A stretch of 64,000 nt of DNA from an uncultured Oscillospiraceae bacterium (GCA_934512135.1 CAKSWT010000002.1:1-64000); one strand, 5' to 3'. Positions 23,475-31,587 are shown, counted from the first letter of the stretch. Made by a program: numbers and translations. The notes: generated by a model not told the origin, from the letters alone.

Positions 23475-23541
23475 GACATAAAGAAAAACCCCCGAAAAAT
23501 CGGGAGTTTTTCTCACGCCATTTTGTATCAAAAGTGACGTC
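23463..23541. repeat. Right-end attachment-like repeat containing the tRNA-Leu terminator
   Basis: This 79-bp sequence matches 4383-4460 at roughly 80%. It contains AAAAACCCCCGA/TCGGGAGTTTTT, which on the minus strand is an intrinsic terminator for the tRNA-Leu transcript. It ends with GTGACGTC six bases from the tRNA CCA. The island was probably integrated here. Confidence 0.6.
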
Positions 23542-23547
23542 TAAACC

Positions 23548-23634
23548 TGGTGCCGGTGACCGGACTCGAACCGGTACGCCATCGCTGGCGGTGGATTTTG
23601 AGTCCACTACGTCTACCAATTCCATCACACCGGC
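23548..23634 (-). tRNA. tRNA-Leu (anticodon CAA)
   Basis: On the minus strand the sequence folds as a class II tRNA with acceptor stem GCCGGTG/CACCGGC, discriminator A and encoded CCA. The anticodon stem-loop GTGGA-CTCAAAA-TCCAC gives anticodon CAA. A variable arm and the TTCGAGTC T-loop are present. It is the boundary between island and chromosome. Confidence 0.95.
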
Positions 23635-23802
23635 GAAAAGATATGGACTATTATAATCGAATCCAAAGGGAATTGCAAGGGCAATGGGAAAGTTTTTAGA
23701 TTTTTCCTGAATTACACGAAATTTAGGGCCTCTGGACGCCGTGAAATTATGGACTTTTTATGGAGCCCTTCGAAAATTTATAGTGGAATTTCGTGAAATG
23801 TA

Positions 23803-23811
23803 TGCTATAAT
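23803..23811 (+). promoter_or_regulatory. Extended -10 promoter for the thiolase gene
   Basis: TGCTATAAT is a consensus extended -10 about 80 bases before the thiolase ATG. The -35 region (about 23783) is weak, which an extended -10 can tolerate. Confidence 0.5.
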
Positions 23812-23890
23812 AAATGACGTATGGACAAGTTCCGTACTTTACTGCAAAATATTCCTTCGGGAATAAATTTTATTTAGGAGGAAATTCCCC

Positions 23891-25114
23891 ATGGCTACAC
23901 CTGTTGTTGTTGCATACGGCAGAACCCCTTGCTGCCGCGCTCGTAAGGGCGGTCTGGCTGACATGCACCCCATTGATTACGCTGCTCAGGCTCTGAAGGG
24001 CGTTATCGCAAAGGTTCCTTACATCCAGGAGCATCCCGAGGAGATCGGCGATGTGATCACCGGCTGCGCAATGGCGATCAACGAGCTGAACCTGAACGCC
24101 GGCCGTCTGATTGTCAACCGCGCTGAGCTGCCCGACGATGTTCCCGCTCAGACCATCAACCGTTTCTGCTCCTCCGGCCTGCAGGCCATCTCCACTGTTG
24201 CCAACGCCATCACCGCTGGCCAGTACAAGATCGGCATCGGCGGCGGCGTCGAGTGCATGACCAAGTGCTTTGGTCCCTTCGACTATGAGAAGTACGGCAA
24301 CCCCTGGATCCTCGAGAACTATCCCGGCGGCTACATGACCATGGGTCAGACTGCTGAGAACGTTGCCAACGACTACAACATGACCCGTGAGGTCATGGAC
24401 GAGATGGCGCTGACCTCCCACACCCGTGCCGCAAAGGCTCGGAAGGACGGCAAGCTGGCTCCCTCCATCATCCCCGTTGTGAAGCCCGACGGCACCGAGG
24501 TCACCTATGACGACGGCATCCTGGCTGACATGGACGGCAACCTGAAGACCTCCATGGAGAAGATGGCTTCTCTGAAGACCTGCTTCGTGCCCGAGGACAA
24601 GGGCGGCAAGGTTACCGCTGCTACCTCCTCCCAGACCACTGACGCTGCTGCATACGTCATCCTGATGGATGAGGTGTACGCTCGTGAGCTGGGCATTAAG
24701 CCCATCGCTCGTCTGATCGACTTCCAGGTTGCTGGCTGCGACGCTACCCGCATGGGCATGGGCCCCGTGTACGCCATTCCCAAGGCGCTGAAGCATGCCG
24801 GCTTCCACTCCGTCAAGGACATGGACGTCATCGAGCTCAACGAGGCCTTTGCTTCCCAGGCCCTGGCCTGCGTGAAGAATGTTGTGAACGATCCCTATCT
24901 GGACGGCTTCCAGGAGATGTGGGACCAGGCTAAGGTCAACCCCTACGGCGGTGCTATGGCTCTGGGTCATCCCATGGGCGCTACCGGCGCATTCCTGACC
25001 TGCAAGGTTCTCGACTACCTCCAGGATCCCGAGACCGCTGGCAAGTATGGCATGGTTACCATGTGCATCGGCGGCGGCATGGGCGCTTGCGGCATCTACG
25101 AGCTCTGCAAGTAA
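23891..25114 (+). CDS. Acetyl-CoA acetyltransferase (thiolase)
   Basis: The 407-aa enzyme condenses two acetyl-CoA to acetoacetyl-CoA, the entry step to butyrate, or runs the reverse reaction. Catalytic features are visible: nucleophile Cys93 in NRFCSSGLQAI, NEAFASQAL, GGAMALGHPMGATGA with the His, and the second Cys in the terminal CIGGGMGACG. Codon usage is strongly biased and the ribosome binding site (AGGAGGAAA) is strong, which suggests a highly expressed metabolic enzyme. No other butyrate gene is adjacent. It is the first chromosomal gene after tRNA-Leu. Confidence 0.95.
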   Translation: MATPVVVAYGRTPCCRARKGGLADMHPIDYAAQALKGVIAKVPYIQEHPEEIGDVITGCAMAINELNLNAGRLIVNRAELPDDVPAQTINRFCSSGLQAISTVANAITAGQYKIGIGGGVECMTKCFGPFDYEKYGNPWILENYPGGYMTMGQTAENVANDYNMTREVMDEMALTSHTRAAKARKDGKLAPSIIPVVKPDGTEVTYDDGILADMDGNLKTSMEKMASLKTCFVPEDKGGKVTAATSSQTTDAAAYVILMDEVYARELGIKPIARLIDFQVAGCDATRMGMGPVYAIPKALKHAGFHSVKDMDVIELNEAFASQALACVKNVVNDPYLDGFQEMWDQAKVNPYGGAMALGHPMGATGAFLTCKVLDYLQDPETAGKYGMVTMCIGGGMGACGIYELCK

Positions 25115-25126
25115 GCTTTGCTTCTT

Positions 25127-25157
25127 CCAAAGGACGCAGCTTCGGCTGCGTCCTTTT
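25127..25157 (+). terminator. Thiolase terminator, first copy
   Basis: AAGGACGCAGC-TTCG-GCTGCGTCC-TTTT forms a strong hairpin 14 bases past the stop codon. The same 31 bases occur again at 25358-25388 on the other side of a 192-bp repeat element. Confidence 0.9.
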
Positions 25158-25165
25158 CAGTTTCT

Positions 25166-25357
25166 CCAAAAACCTCGTAGAGTTTCGCCGCCGCAGCGGC
25201 GAAATTGGGTCAAATCATTTTCCGCCGGGGCGTGTACATGGCGGAAAATACATCTCGGCCTGAAAGTGTGGCTTTTGTGCGCCAAAAGCGCACAAAAATG
25301 CGCGCATCAGGCCGCAGCCCCTTTGTCGGAAAAGCCTTCCGGCTTTTTCGACAGTCT
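25166..25357 (+). repeat. 192-bp intergenic repeat element, copy 1
   Basis: Begins CCAAAAACCTCGTAGAGTTT and ends GCTTTTTCGACAGTC. Internal hairpins include TTTCGCCGCC-GC-GGCGGCGAAA-like, TTCCGCC/GGCGGAA and TTGTGCGC/GCGCACAA stems. Copies at 50981-51173 (+) and 52681-52874 (-) are highly similar. The ends form an imperfect inverted repeat (TGTCAAAAAACC against TGTCGAAAAAGCC in copies 2 and 3). It encodes no protein. It lies between two identical copies of the thiolase terminator. Confidence 0.85.
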
Positions 25358-25389
25358 CCAAAGGACGCAGCTTCGGCTGCGTCCTTTTT
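25358..25389 (+). terminator. Thiolase terminator, duplicated copy
   Basis: An exact copy of the 31-bp hairpin sequence at 25127-25157, with five T residues, lies immediately after the 192-bp repeat element. Confidence 0.85.
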
Positions 25390-25484
25390 GCGTGGATCAA
25401 AACCCTGGGGGAATGGGTCTTGTAAACACATGGGGGATTATGTTATACTATCTACTAAGAATATCTCATACCGGGAGGATTTCC

Positions 25485-25649
25485 ATGGAAAAGAAACAAT
25501 CCCAGGAGGAAGAGCGGCTGCCTGTGCTGGAGATCAAACCCAGCGAGGAATATCAGGAGCGGCCCATGTGGCAGCGTGTGGCGGCGTTTATTATGATTGG
25601 TCTGATTGTGGCCGGAACCATTGCCTGCGCCTTCTGGCAGATGAAATGA
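25485..25649 (+). CDS. Small single-pass membrane protein, 54 aa
   Basis: The ATG follows CGGGAGG. The product has an acidic cytosolic part (MEKKQSQEEERLPVLEIKPS) and one C-terminal transmembrane helix (about residues 31-52). It overlaps the YgjP-like peptidase start by four bases (ATGA), so the two are co-translated. I recognise no family; it may anchor or regulate its neighbour. Confidence 0.75.
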   Translation: MEKKQSQEEERLPVLEIKPSEEYQERPMWQRVAAFIMIGLIVAGTIACAFWQMK

Positions 25650-26323
25650 TTGCATATCAGATTATCCGCTCCAACCGTAAAACGGTCTGCATTCAGCTGA
25701 CCCGGGAGGGAGAGGTGCTGGTACGGGCGCCAAGACGATGCGCCAGGTCCTATATTGACCAATTTGTTCGCAGCAAGGCGTCCTGGATTGCCTCTCACCA
25801 GGTTCGGCTCCGGGAACAGAGGGCCCAGGCAGATGCCTTTGTGCTTCAGGACGGGCAGCGGCTCTCCTACTGCGGAAAGGACATATGGGTGACCGTTTTG
25901 CCGGAGCACCGGCCGGAGCTGGTGGACAACCGGCTGATTTTGCCCACAGGGGACATGGATACGGTGCGGGAGCCTCTGCGGAGGCTGACCTGGGCCGCCG
26001 GCCTTCCATGGCTTCGGGAGCGCCTGGCAGGCTGGGAGGCCACCATGGGTATTGATTGTGCCCAGCTGAAAATGTCCGCTGCCCGGCAGCGGTGGGGCAG
26101 CTGCACCCAGGGGGGCGTGATACGAATCAGCGGGTACCTGCTGTTTGCTCCCCAGGAGGCCATTGATTATGTTCTGATTCATGAGCTGGCCCACCGGAGG
26201 CACTTTGACCACAGCCGTGCCTTCTGGCAGCTGGTGCAGGAATACTGCCCAGACTATCAGGCACAGCGCCGGGCCCTGCTGCAATATCAGCAAGAGCCAT
26301 TTTTACAGAGTCTTGCAAAGTAA
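25646..26323 (+). CDS. YgjP-like zinc metallopeptidase (M48/SprT-type, DUF45)
   Basis: The 225-aa protein carries the family signature late in the sequence: RWGSCTQGGVIRISGYLLFA, then VLIHELAHRRHFDHSRAFW, giving the HExxH zinc site and the downstream His. Length and order match the YgjP group. The start is the ATG that overlaps the stop of the preceding small membrane protein gene; longer upstream frames are artefacts. Substrates of the family are not settled. It begins a run of closely spaced genes reaching glmM. Confidence 0.9.
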   Translation: MIAYQIIRSNRKTVCIQLTREGEVLVRAPRRCARSYIDQFVRSKASWIASHQVRLREQRAQADAFVLQDGQRLSYCGKDIWVTVLPEHRPELVDNRLILPTGDMDTVREPLRRLTWAAGLPWLRERLAGWEATMGIDCAQLKMSAARQRWGSCTQGGVIRISGYLLFAPQEAIDYVLIHELAHRRHFDHSRAFWQLVQEYCPDYQAQRRALLQYQQEPFLQSLAK

Positions 26324-26336
26324 AGGAAGCGTATCG

Positions 26337-26885
26337 ATGAAGGAATATCTGGAGCTGGTCTGGTGCTTTTTCAAGATCGGTATTATGACCTTTGGAGGCG
26401 GCTACGCCATGCTGCCTATGATCCAGCGGGAGGTCGTGGAAAAGAAGGGCTGGGCCACAGAGGAGGAGATCCTCAATTACTACGCCATTGGGCAGTGTAC
26501 CCCCGGCGTGATTGCAGTGAATACGGCCACGTTTATCGGGGATAAGCGCAAGGGGGTCCTGGGAGGCTTCCTGGCCACCCTTGGGGTCATTCTGCCCAGC
26601 CTGATGATTATCTCTGTGATTGCCGCGGTGCTCAACAATTTTGCGGAAATCGCCGTGGTGCAGCATGCTCTGGCGGGAATTCGTGTGGCCGTGGTGGTGC
26701 TGGTGGGCTTCTCGGTGTGGAAGCTGATGAAGTCAGGAGTGAAGGACGGCTTTGGCTGGTGTCTGTTTGTGCTGGTATTTCTGGCTTCGGCGATTTTCGG
26801 GGTTTCCCCTGTGCTGGTGGTGGTGCTGGCAGCGGCGGCGGGGCTCCTGTGGGGCTGGCTGCGAGATCGGAGGGACCCGGCGTGA
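26337..26885 (+). CDS. Chromate transporter half-subunit (ChrA, short-chain type) 1
   Basis: The 182-aa protein has the CHR domain: FFKIGIMTFGGGYAMLPMIQ, then YYAIGQCTPGVIAVNTATFI and a Gly-rich hydrophobic C terminus, about six membrane segments. Short-chain CHR proteins work as pairs with inverted topology, and the partner follows with a four-base overlap. The true substrate in gut Clostridia may be an anion other than chromate. AAAGGAAGC precedes the ATG. Confidence 0.9.
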   Translation: MKEYLELVWCFFKIGIMTFGGGYAMLPMIQREVVEKKGWATEEEILNYYAIGQCTPGVIAVNTATFIGDKRKGVLGGFLATLGVILPSLMIISVIAAVLNNFAEIAVVQHALAGIRVAVVVLVGFSVWKLMKSGVKDGFGWCLFVLVFLASAIFGVSPVLVVVLAAAAGLLWGWLRDRRDPA

Positions 26886-27439
26886 ATCTGCTGTTGATGT
26901 GTTTGGAATTTTTTAAAACCGGTCTCCTCAGCGTAGGGGGCGGCCTTGCGACCTTGCCCTTTCTCTATCAGATGGCCGACCGGTATCCCTGGTTTACCCG
27001 GGCGCAGCTGTCGGATATGATTGCAGTGAGCGAATCCACCCCAGGCCCCATGGGGGTGAATATGGCCACCTATGCGGGGTATACCACAGCGGGAATCCCG
27101 GGGGCCATACTGGCCACATTGTCCCTGGTGCTCCCCAGCATTATTGTGATTCTGATTGTGGCCCGGTTTTTACACCGATTTCAGCGCAGCGTCATGGTCA
27201 AGCGGGTCCTGGAGGGGCTTCGCCCCGCATCGGTGGGACTGATTGCCGCGGCAGGCTATGGAATTTTAAAGCTGGCGCTGAAGCTGGATCCCTCCGGCCC
27301 AATGGCCATGTGGATCGACTGGAGAGCGCTGATTTTGGGGCTTGTATTGGGAGTGCTCTATCATTTTTTGCAGAAGAAGCTGCACCCCATTGTGTTTATT
27401 ATTGCCGGCGGAGTGGCCGGCGTGGTACTGGGACTATGA
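26882..27439 (+). CDS. Chromate transporter half-subunit (ChrA, short-chain type) 2
   Basis: This is the second half of the pair, 185 aa: FFKTGLLSVGGGLATLPFLY, then MIAVSESTPGPMGVNMATYA and several hydrophobic helices. Starts with GTG overlapping the stop of the first half (GTGA), so the halves are made in equal amounts. It overlaps ruvC by four bases. The family exports chromate or related oxyanions by proton antiport in characterised cases. Confidence 0.9.
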   Translation: MNLLLMCLEFFKTGLLSVGGGLATLPFLYQMADRYPWFTRAQLSDMIAVSESTPGPMGVNMATYAGYTTAGIPGAILATLSLVLPSIIVILIVARFLHRFQRSVMVKRVLEGLRPASVGLIAAAGYGILKLALKLDPSGPMAMWIDWRALILGLVLGVLYHFLQKKLHPIVFIIAGGVAGVVLGL

Positions 27440-27933
27440 GAAAGATATTGGGAATCGACCCCGGCTTTGCCACCATTGGCTTCGGCCTGATTGCCTCGGA
27501 CCGGCAGAAGGTCCAGATGCTTCGCTATGGTGCCATCACCACCCCGGCGGGGATGCCCTTTCCCCAGCGGCTGGGACAGATCTACGATGACATGACGGAG
27601 CTGCTGGAGCTGCTGGAGCCGGATGCCGTGTCCATTGAGGAGCTGTTTTTTAACACCAATATCACCACCGGCATCCAGGTGGCCCATGGCCGGGGGGTGA
27701 TTGTCCTGGCCTGCCAGAAGTTTGGTGTGCCGATTTTTGAATACACGCCCTTGCAGGTGAAGCAGGCTGTGGCCGGGTATGGCCGGGCGGAAAAGCGCCA
27801 GGTGATGGATATGACCAAGCGGCTGCTGCACCTGGAGGCGGTTCCCCGGCCAGATGACGCGGCGGACGGATTGGCCTTGGCCCTGTGCCATGCCAGAAGC
27901 TCCACATCACTGCTGTCCGGCGTGAACCCCTGA
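27436..27933 (+). CDS. ruvC: Holliday junction endonuclease RuvC
   Basis: The 165-aa protein begins MRKILGIDPGFATIGFGLI (catalytic Asp7), followed by SIEELFFNTNITTGIQVAHG with the Glu, and DDAADGLALALCHA with the C-terminal acidic pair. It cuts Holliday junctions presented by RuvAB during recombinational repair. It is translationally coupled to the upstream chrA half (ATGA) and is followed within 11 bases by ruvA and then ruvB, the usual ruvCAB order. Confidence 0.97.
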   Translation: MRKILGIDPGFATIGFGLIASDRQKVQMLRYGAITTPAGMPFPQRLGQIYDDMTELLELLEPDAVSIEELFFNTNITTGIQVAHGRGVIVLACQKFGVPIFEYTPLQVKQAVAGYGRAEKRQVMDMTKRLLHLEAVPRPDDAADGLALALCHARSSTSLLSGVNP

Positions 27934-27944
27934 GAGGAGAGCCT

Positions 27945-28550
27945 ATGTTTTACTATTTGAACGGTACCGTTGCGGTGATTGACCTGGGAATTGTGGTTCT
28001 GGACTGCGGCGGGGTAGGGTTTACGGTGAATACCACCACCAGCACCATGGCCCGGCTGAAGATTGGAGAGCAGGCCATGCTGTATACCCACTGCGCCATC
28101 CGGGAGGATGCCTTTGATATTTACGGCTTTGCCACCAAGCGGGAACAGGAGACCTTCCGGCTCCTGATTGGTGTCAGCGGCGTGGGCCCCAAGGCCGCCC
28201 TGGCCATCCTCTCTACGGTGACCCCTGATGGGCTCCATATGGCGGTGGTGACCCAAAATGAAAAATCCCTGACGGCGGCCCCCGGGGTGGGGAAAAAGCT
28301 GGCCCAGAGGATTCTGCTGGAGCTCAAGGACAAGCTGGGATCCCAGGCGGAGCTGGACTTCTCCGGAGGAGACGGCGGCGCCGCGCCTGTTCTTGGGGCG
28401 GACAGCAAGACCACTGAGGCAATACAGGCCCTTCAGGTGCTGGGCTATGACCAGAATAGCATCAACGGGGCCATGAAGGAAATCGACGTGGAGCACCTGG
28501 CCCTGCAGGACATCATCAAGCAGGCGCTGAAGGCCATGGTGACAAAGTAG
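27945..28550 (+). CDS. ruvA: Holliday junction branch migration protein RuvA
   Basis: The 201-aa protein has the N-terminal OB fold (MFYYLNGTVAVIDLGIVVLD), two helix-hairpin-helix motifs (LIGVSGVGPKAALAILS, TAAPGVGKKLAQRIL) and a C-terminal helical domain for RuvB contact (TEAIQALQVLGYDQNSI). It forms a tetramer on four-way DNA junctions and loads RuvB. GAGAGGAGAG precedes the ATG; ruvB begins ten bases after its stop. Confidence 0.97.
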   Translation: MFYYLNGTVAVIDLGIVVLDCGGVGFTVNTTTSTMARLKIGEQAMLYTHCAIREDAFDIYGFATKREQETFRLLIGVSGVGPKAALAILSTVTPDGLHMAVVTQNEKSLTAAPGVGKKLAQRILLELKDKLGSQAELDFSGGDGGAAPVLGADSKTTEAIQALQVLGYDQNSINGAMKEIDVEHLALQDIIKQALKAMVTK

Positions 28551-28560
28551 GAGGGCGGAT

Positions 28561-29607
28561 ATGAGCATTGATTTTTCTCAGGAGATGGAGGCCCCGCTGA
28601 TCACCACGTCCCTGACCCCGGGAGATGCGGGCGAGGCGAATCTGCGGCCCCAAACCCTGAAGGAGTATACCGGCCAGGAGAAGGCCAAGGGCAACCTGTC
28701 GGTTTACATCGAGGCGGCCCGCAGAAGGGGAGAGCCTCTGGACCATGTGCTGCTGTACGGTCCTCCGGGACTGGGAAAAACCACCCTGGCCGGTGTCATC
28801 GCCAACGAAATGGGCGTCAGCCTCCGGGTGACCTCAGGCCCTGCCATTGAAAAAACCGGAGATCTGGCGGCGCTGCTCACCAATCTCAGCGAGGGGGATA
28901 TTCTCTTCATTGACGAGATCCACCGGCTTAACCGGGTGGTGGAGGAGCTGCTCTATCCCGCCATGGAGGACTATGCCATTGATATTATCATCGGGAAGGG
29001 TCCCTCGGCCAACTCCATTCGGCTGGACCTCCCCAAGTTCACACTGATCGGCGCAACCACCCGGGCAGGACAGCTGTCCTCGCCGCTGCGGGACCGCTTT
29101 GGGGTGTCTCTCCGGCTGGAGCTGTATCAGCCGGAGGAGCTTCAGCAGATTGTCCTCCGCAGTGCGGCGCTGCTGGGAACGGAGATCGACCCCGAGGGGG
29201 CCTACGAAATTGCCTCCCGGAGCCGGGGAACCCCACGGCTTGCCAACCGGATGCTTCGCCGGGTTCGGGACTTTGCGCTGATTTATCACGACGGCGTGAT
29301 TACCCGCAAGGCCGCCGACGATGCGCTGAACCGGCTGGAGGTGGACCATTTGGGGCTGGACGAGACGGACCGGCGGATGCTTCGGTCCATTATCCAGAAC
29401 TATGGCGGCGGCCCGGTGGGCCTTGAAACCCTGGCGGCCACCATCGGGGAGGAGGCCGTGACGCTGGAGGATGTCTACGAGCCCTACCTGATGCAAATTG
29501 GATTTTTAACACGGACCCCTCGGGGCCGGTGCGTGACGCAGCTGGCATATGATCATCTTGGTTTGCAGAATCTTATGACAGAGGATATGCAGCTGCGGAT
29601 TGAATAA
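28561..29607 (+). CDS. ruvB: Holliday junction helicase RuvB
   Basis: The 348-aa AAA+ motor shows LRPQTLKEYTGQEKAKGNL at the start, Walker A GPPGLGKTT, Walker B ILFIDEIHRL, sensor GATTRAG and the C-terminal winged helix (GFLTRTPRGR). It drives branch migration with RuvA. GGAGGGCGG lies before the ATG. All three ruv genes lie together, so one transcript can supply the resolvasome. Confidence 0.97.
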   Translation: MSIDFSQEMEAPLITTSLTPGDAGEANLRPQTLKEYTGQEKAKGNLSVYIEAARRRGEPLDHVLLYGPPGLGKTTLAGVIANEMGVSLRVTSGPAIEKTGDLAALLTNLSEGDILFIDEIHRLNRVVEELLYPAMEDYAIDIIIGKGPSANSIRLDLPKFTLIGATTRAGQLSSPLRDRFGVSLRLELYQPEELQQIVLRSAALLGTEIDPEGAYEIASRSRGTPRLANRMLRRVRDFALIYHDGVITRKAADDALNRLEVDHLGLDETDRRMLRSIIQNYGGGPVGLETLAATIGEEAVTLEDVYEPYLMQIGFLTRTPRGRCVTQLAYDHLGLQNLMTEDMQLRIE

Positions 29608-29620
29608 GGAGGAAGTTATT

Positions 29621-30973
29621 ATGGGGAAACTATTTGGAACAGATGGAATTCGGGGGATTGCCAATCAGCAGCTCACGGCGCCGAAGGCCTTTCGGATCGG
29701 ACAGGCGGCAGCGCTGGCGCTTCGGAACAGCGGCGTGGAAAAGCCCATGGTGGTCATCGGGAAGGATACCAGAATTTCCTCGGATATGCTGGAGTGCGCC
29801 CTGACGGCGGGACTGTGCTCCTGCGGGGCCAACGTTCACACCCTGGGCGTGATTTCCACCCCCGCAGTGGCCTATCTCACGGTGAAAAGCGGGGCGGCAG
29901 CCGGCGTGGTGATCTCTGCATCCCATAACCCCTATGAATACAACGGCATCAAGTTTTTCGGCCCTGACGGCTCCAAGCTCCCGGATGAGATGGAGCTGGC
30001 CATTGAGAAGCTGATTTTGAATGAGGAGCCCCTGCCCACCTGTCAGGGGGGGGATATTGGTGTCACCTATGACGACCGCCACGCCATGGACGCCTATGTC
30101 CGGTATCTGGTTTCCACGGTAAAGGGGGATCCCCATGATCTCCGGGTCCTGGTGGACTGCGCCAACGGAGCAGCCTCTGTAACGGCTCAGCGAATTTTCA
30201 ACCGCTACGATATGGACGTGACGTATATCAACGACCGGCCCAACGGGGTGAACATCAACGCCGGCTGCGGCTCCACCCATCTCGATGCCCTGGGAAAGCT
30301 GGTGGCGGAGGGCTGCTACGACGTGGGCATTGCCTTTGACGGAGACGCAGACCGCTGCCTGGCGGTGGATGAAAAGGGCCGGGAGATCGACGGAGATAAG
30401 ATCATGGCCCTGATTGCCCAGGCCATGAAGGAGGCCGGGGATCTGAAGGGCAACGGCTTTGTCGCCACGGTGATGAGCAATATAGGCCTGCACAAATTTG
30501 CCCGGGAGAAGGGCTTTAAGGTCCTGTGTGCCGATGTGGGCGACCGGAATGTCCGGGAGCTGATGGGGAAGGAAGACATGGTGCTGGGGGGCGAGCAGTC
30601 CGGCCACATTATCTTCCTGGACCACATGCCCACCGGAGACGGCCAGCTGACGGCACTGCATTTCCTCAGCATTATCAGCAAATATGGCAGGCAGGTCAGC
30701 GAGCTTGTGGCGGAGATTAAGCGGTACCCGCAGGTGCTGATTAACGTGCCGGGACCCCATGACGCTCAGAAAAAGGCGGCGCTGATTGCGGCTCCCGCAG
30801 TCCGGAAGGCCATCGAGCAGCGGGAGAAGCTCCTGGGCGGAGACGGACGGATCCTGGTCCGGCCCTCCGGCACCGAGGCGCTGCTCCGGGTGATGGTAGA
30901 GGCCTCTACCCAGGAAACGGCCCAGATGATGGCAGAGGAAATTGCTCGAATCATAAAAAACGAACAAAAATGA
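29621..30973 (+). CDS. glmM: Phosphoglucosamine mutase GlmM
   Basis: The 450-aa enzyme converts glucosamine-6-phosphate to glucosamine-1-phosphate for UDP-GlcNAc and peptidoglycan synthesis. The active-site phosphoserine loop ISASHNP gives Ser101, the metal site is DGDADRC, and the phosphate-binding loop is RPSGTEALLRV. The start at 29621 follows AAGGAGG; an upstream frame start is not used. It is the last gene of the ruv cluster. Confidence 0.96.
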   Translation: MGKLFGTDGIRGIANQQLTAPKAFRIGQAAALALRNSGVEKPMVVIGKDTRISSDMLECALTAGLCSCGANVHTLGVISTPAVAYLTVKSGAAAGVVISASHNPYEYNGIKFFGPDGSKLPDEMELAIEKLILNEEPLPTCQGGDIGVTYDDRHAMDAYVRYLVSTVKGDPHDLRVLVDCANGAASVTAQRIFNRYDMDVTYINDRPNGVNINAGCGSTHLDALGKLVAEGCYDVGIAFDGDADRCLAVDEKGREIDGDKIMALIAQAMKEAGDLKGNGFVATVMSNIGLHKFAREKGFKVLCADVGDRNVRELMGKEDMVLGGEQSGHIIFLDHMPTGDGQLTALHFLSIISKYGRQVSELVAEIKRYPQVLINVPGPHDAQKKAALIAAPAVRKAIEQREKLLGGDGRILVRPSGTEALLRVMVEASTQETAQMMAEEIARIIKNEQK

Positions 30974-31003
30974 CGGTAATTTTAAAATAATTTTTAGAAA
31001 CTA

Positions 31004-31031
31004 TTGACATTGGCATCATTCGTGGTATAAT
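31004..31031 (+). promoter_or_regulatory. Sigma-70-type promoter for the zinc-ribbon gene leader
   Basis: TTGACA and TATAAT, both perfect consensus, are separated by 16 bp. The first gene downstream begins 268 bases after the -10, giving an unusually long leader. Confidence 0.8.
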
Positions 31032-31036
31032 GAGCC

Positions 31037-31298
31037 ATAGTTAGATTGCGAAAAAATTCGCTCCTTCAGGATGTATCCCTTGCTCCCTGTGATAAGCCCG
31101 CTCTTGTAGATTTGCCTTGCAGTCAGATGGCGTGGCCTAGTTCAAGCGCGTCATGTCCCCCGGGACAGACGGTTCCTTGATGCGTTGGATTCCTGATTGC
31201 GTTGGTGAGTTCGGCCCGCCCAGGCCGCTTACAATAAACCGCCCTTTGCATCAAAACGTGCGGGGCAAATCTATCTGTTTAAAGAGAGGGAAAATGTT
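31037..31298 (+). other. Long 5' leader or small RNA, function unknown
   Basis: About 260 bases separate a consensus promoter from the zinc-ribbon start. TAGATTGC near the 5' end can pair with GCAAATCTA near 31265-31280, so the leader may be closed by a long-range stem. Two near-repeats (CCTTGATGCGTTGG and CCTGATTGCGTTGG) lie inside. I could not match it to a riboswitch, 6S, SRP or RNase P RNA. Confidence 0.4.
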
Positions 31299-31574
31299 AT
31301 GTACGAAGACAAGATTTTGGTCTGCAAAGAGTGCGGCGCTGAGTTTACCTTTACCGCCGGTGAGCAGGAGTTCTACGCTGAGAGAGGCTTCCAGAATGAG
31401 CCCCAGCGCTGCAAGGCCTGCCGTGACGCCCGTAAGAATGCACAGCGTGGCCCCAGACAGTATTTCACTGCTACCTGCGCTGCTTGCGGCGGCGAGGCAA
31501 AGGTTCCTTTCGAGCCCAAGTCTGACAGACCTGTGTATTGCTCCGACTGCTTCGCTCGGATGAAGCAGGGCTAA
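31299..31574 (+). CDS. Zinc-ribbon protein (zinc-binding domain family)
   Basis: The 91-aa protein has two zinc ribbons: VCKECGAEFTFTAGEQEFYA, then RCKACRDARKNA, and a C-terminal CAACGGEAKVPFEPKSDRPV followed by CSDC. This matches the probable zinc-binding family common in Clostridia, often highly expressed and possibly binding nucleic acid or ribosomes. The codon bias resembles highly expressed genes. AGAGAGGG precedes the ATG. The long leader suggests post-transcriptional control. Confidence 0.85.
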   Translation: MYEDKILVCKECGAEFTFTAGEQEFYAERGFQNEPQRCKACRDARKNAQRGPRQYFTATCAACGGEAKVPFEPKSDRPVYCSDCFARMKQG

Positions 31575-31587
31575 TCACACAAAATGA

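Larger units (their letters stand above)
1..23541. mobile_element. Integrated genomic island next to tRNA-Leu (left end outside window)
   Basis: Base composition is clearly lower in GC than the chromosome after 23.8 kb. The segment carries two large serine recombinases at its right end, a VirD4/TraG-like ATPase, a replication-relaxation protein and many small accessory genes typical of Clostridia integrative elements. The right boundary is placed at the end of a 79-bp attachment-like repeat, six bases before the tRNA-Leu CCA end. No left junction is visible, so the island probably begins before base 1. I see no relaxase, VirB4 or mating-channel genes here, so conjugation would need genes outside the window or a helper element. 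Confidence 0.75.

Noticed and set aside
23870..24970. 366-aa minus-strand ORF opposite the thiolase gene
   Set aside because: A His/Val/Gly-rich shadow frame caused by biased codons of a highly expressed gene; no start signals.
25166..25357. Protein frames within the 192-bp repeat (for example 25205 on)
   Set aside because: The frames arise from structured repeat DNA, differ between copies and lack ribosome binding sites.
29630..30967. 445-aa minus-strand ORF opposite glmM
   Set aside because: Shadow frame of a GC-rich gene; glmM motifs are complete on the plus strand.
31037..31298. 6S RNA, RNase P RNA or SRP RNA
   Set aside because: I could not find the conserved signatures of any of these; only a weak terminal pairing was seen.
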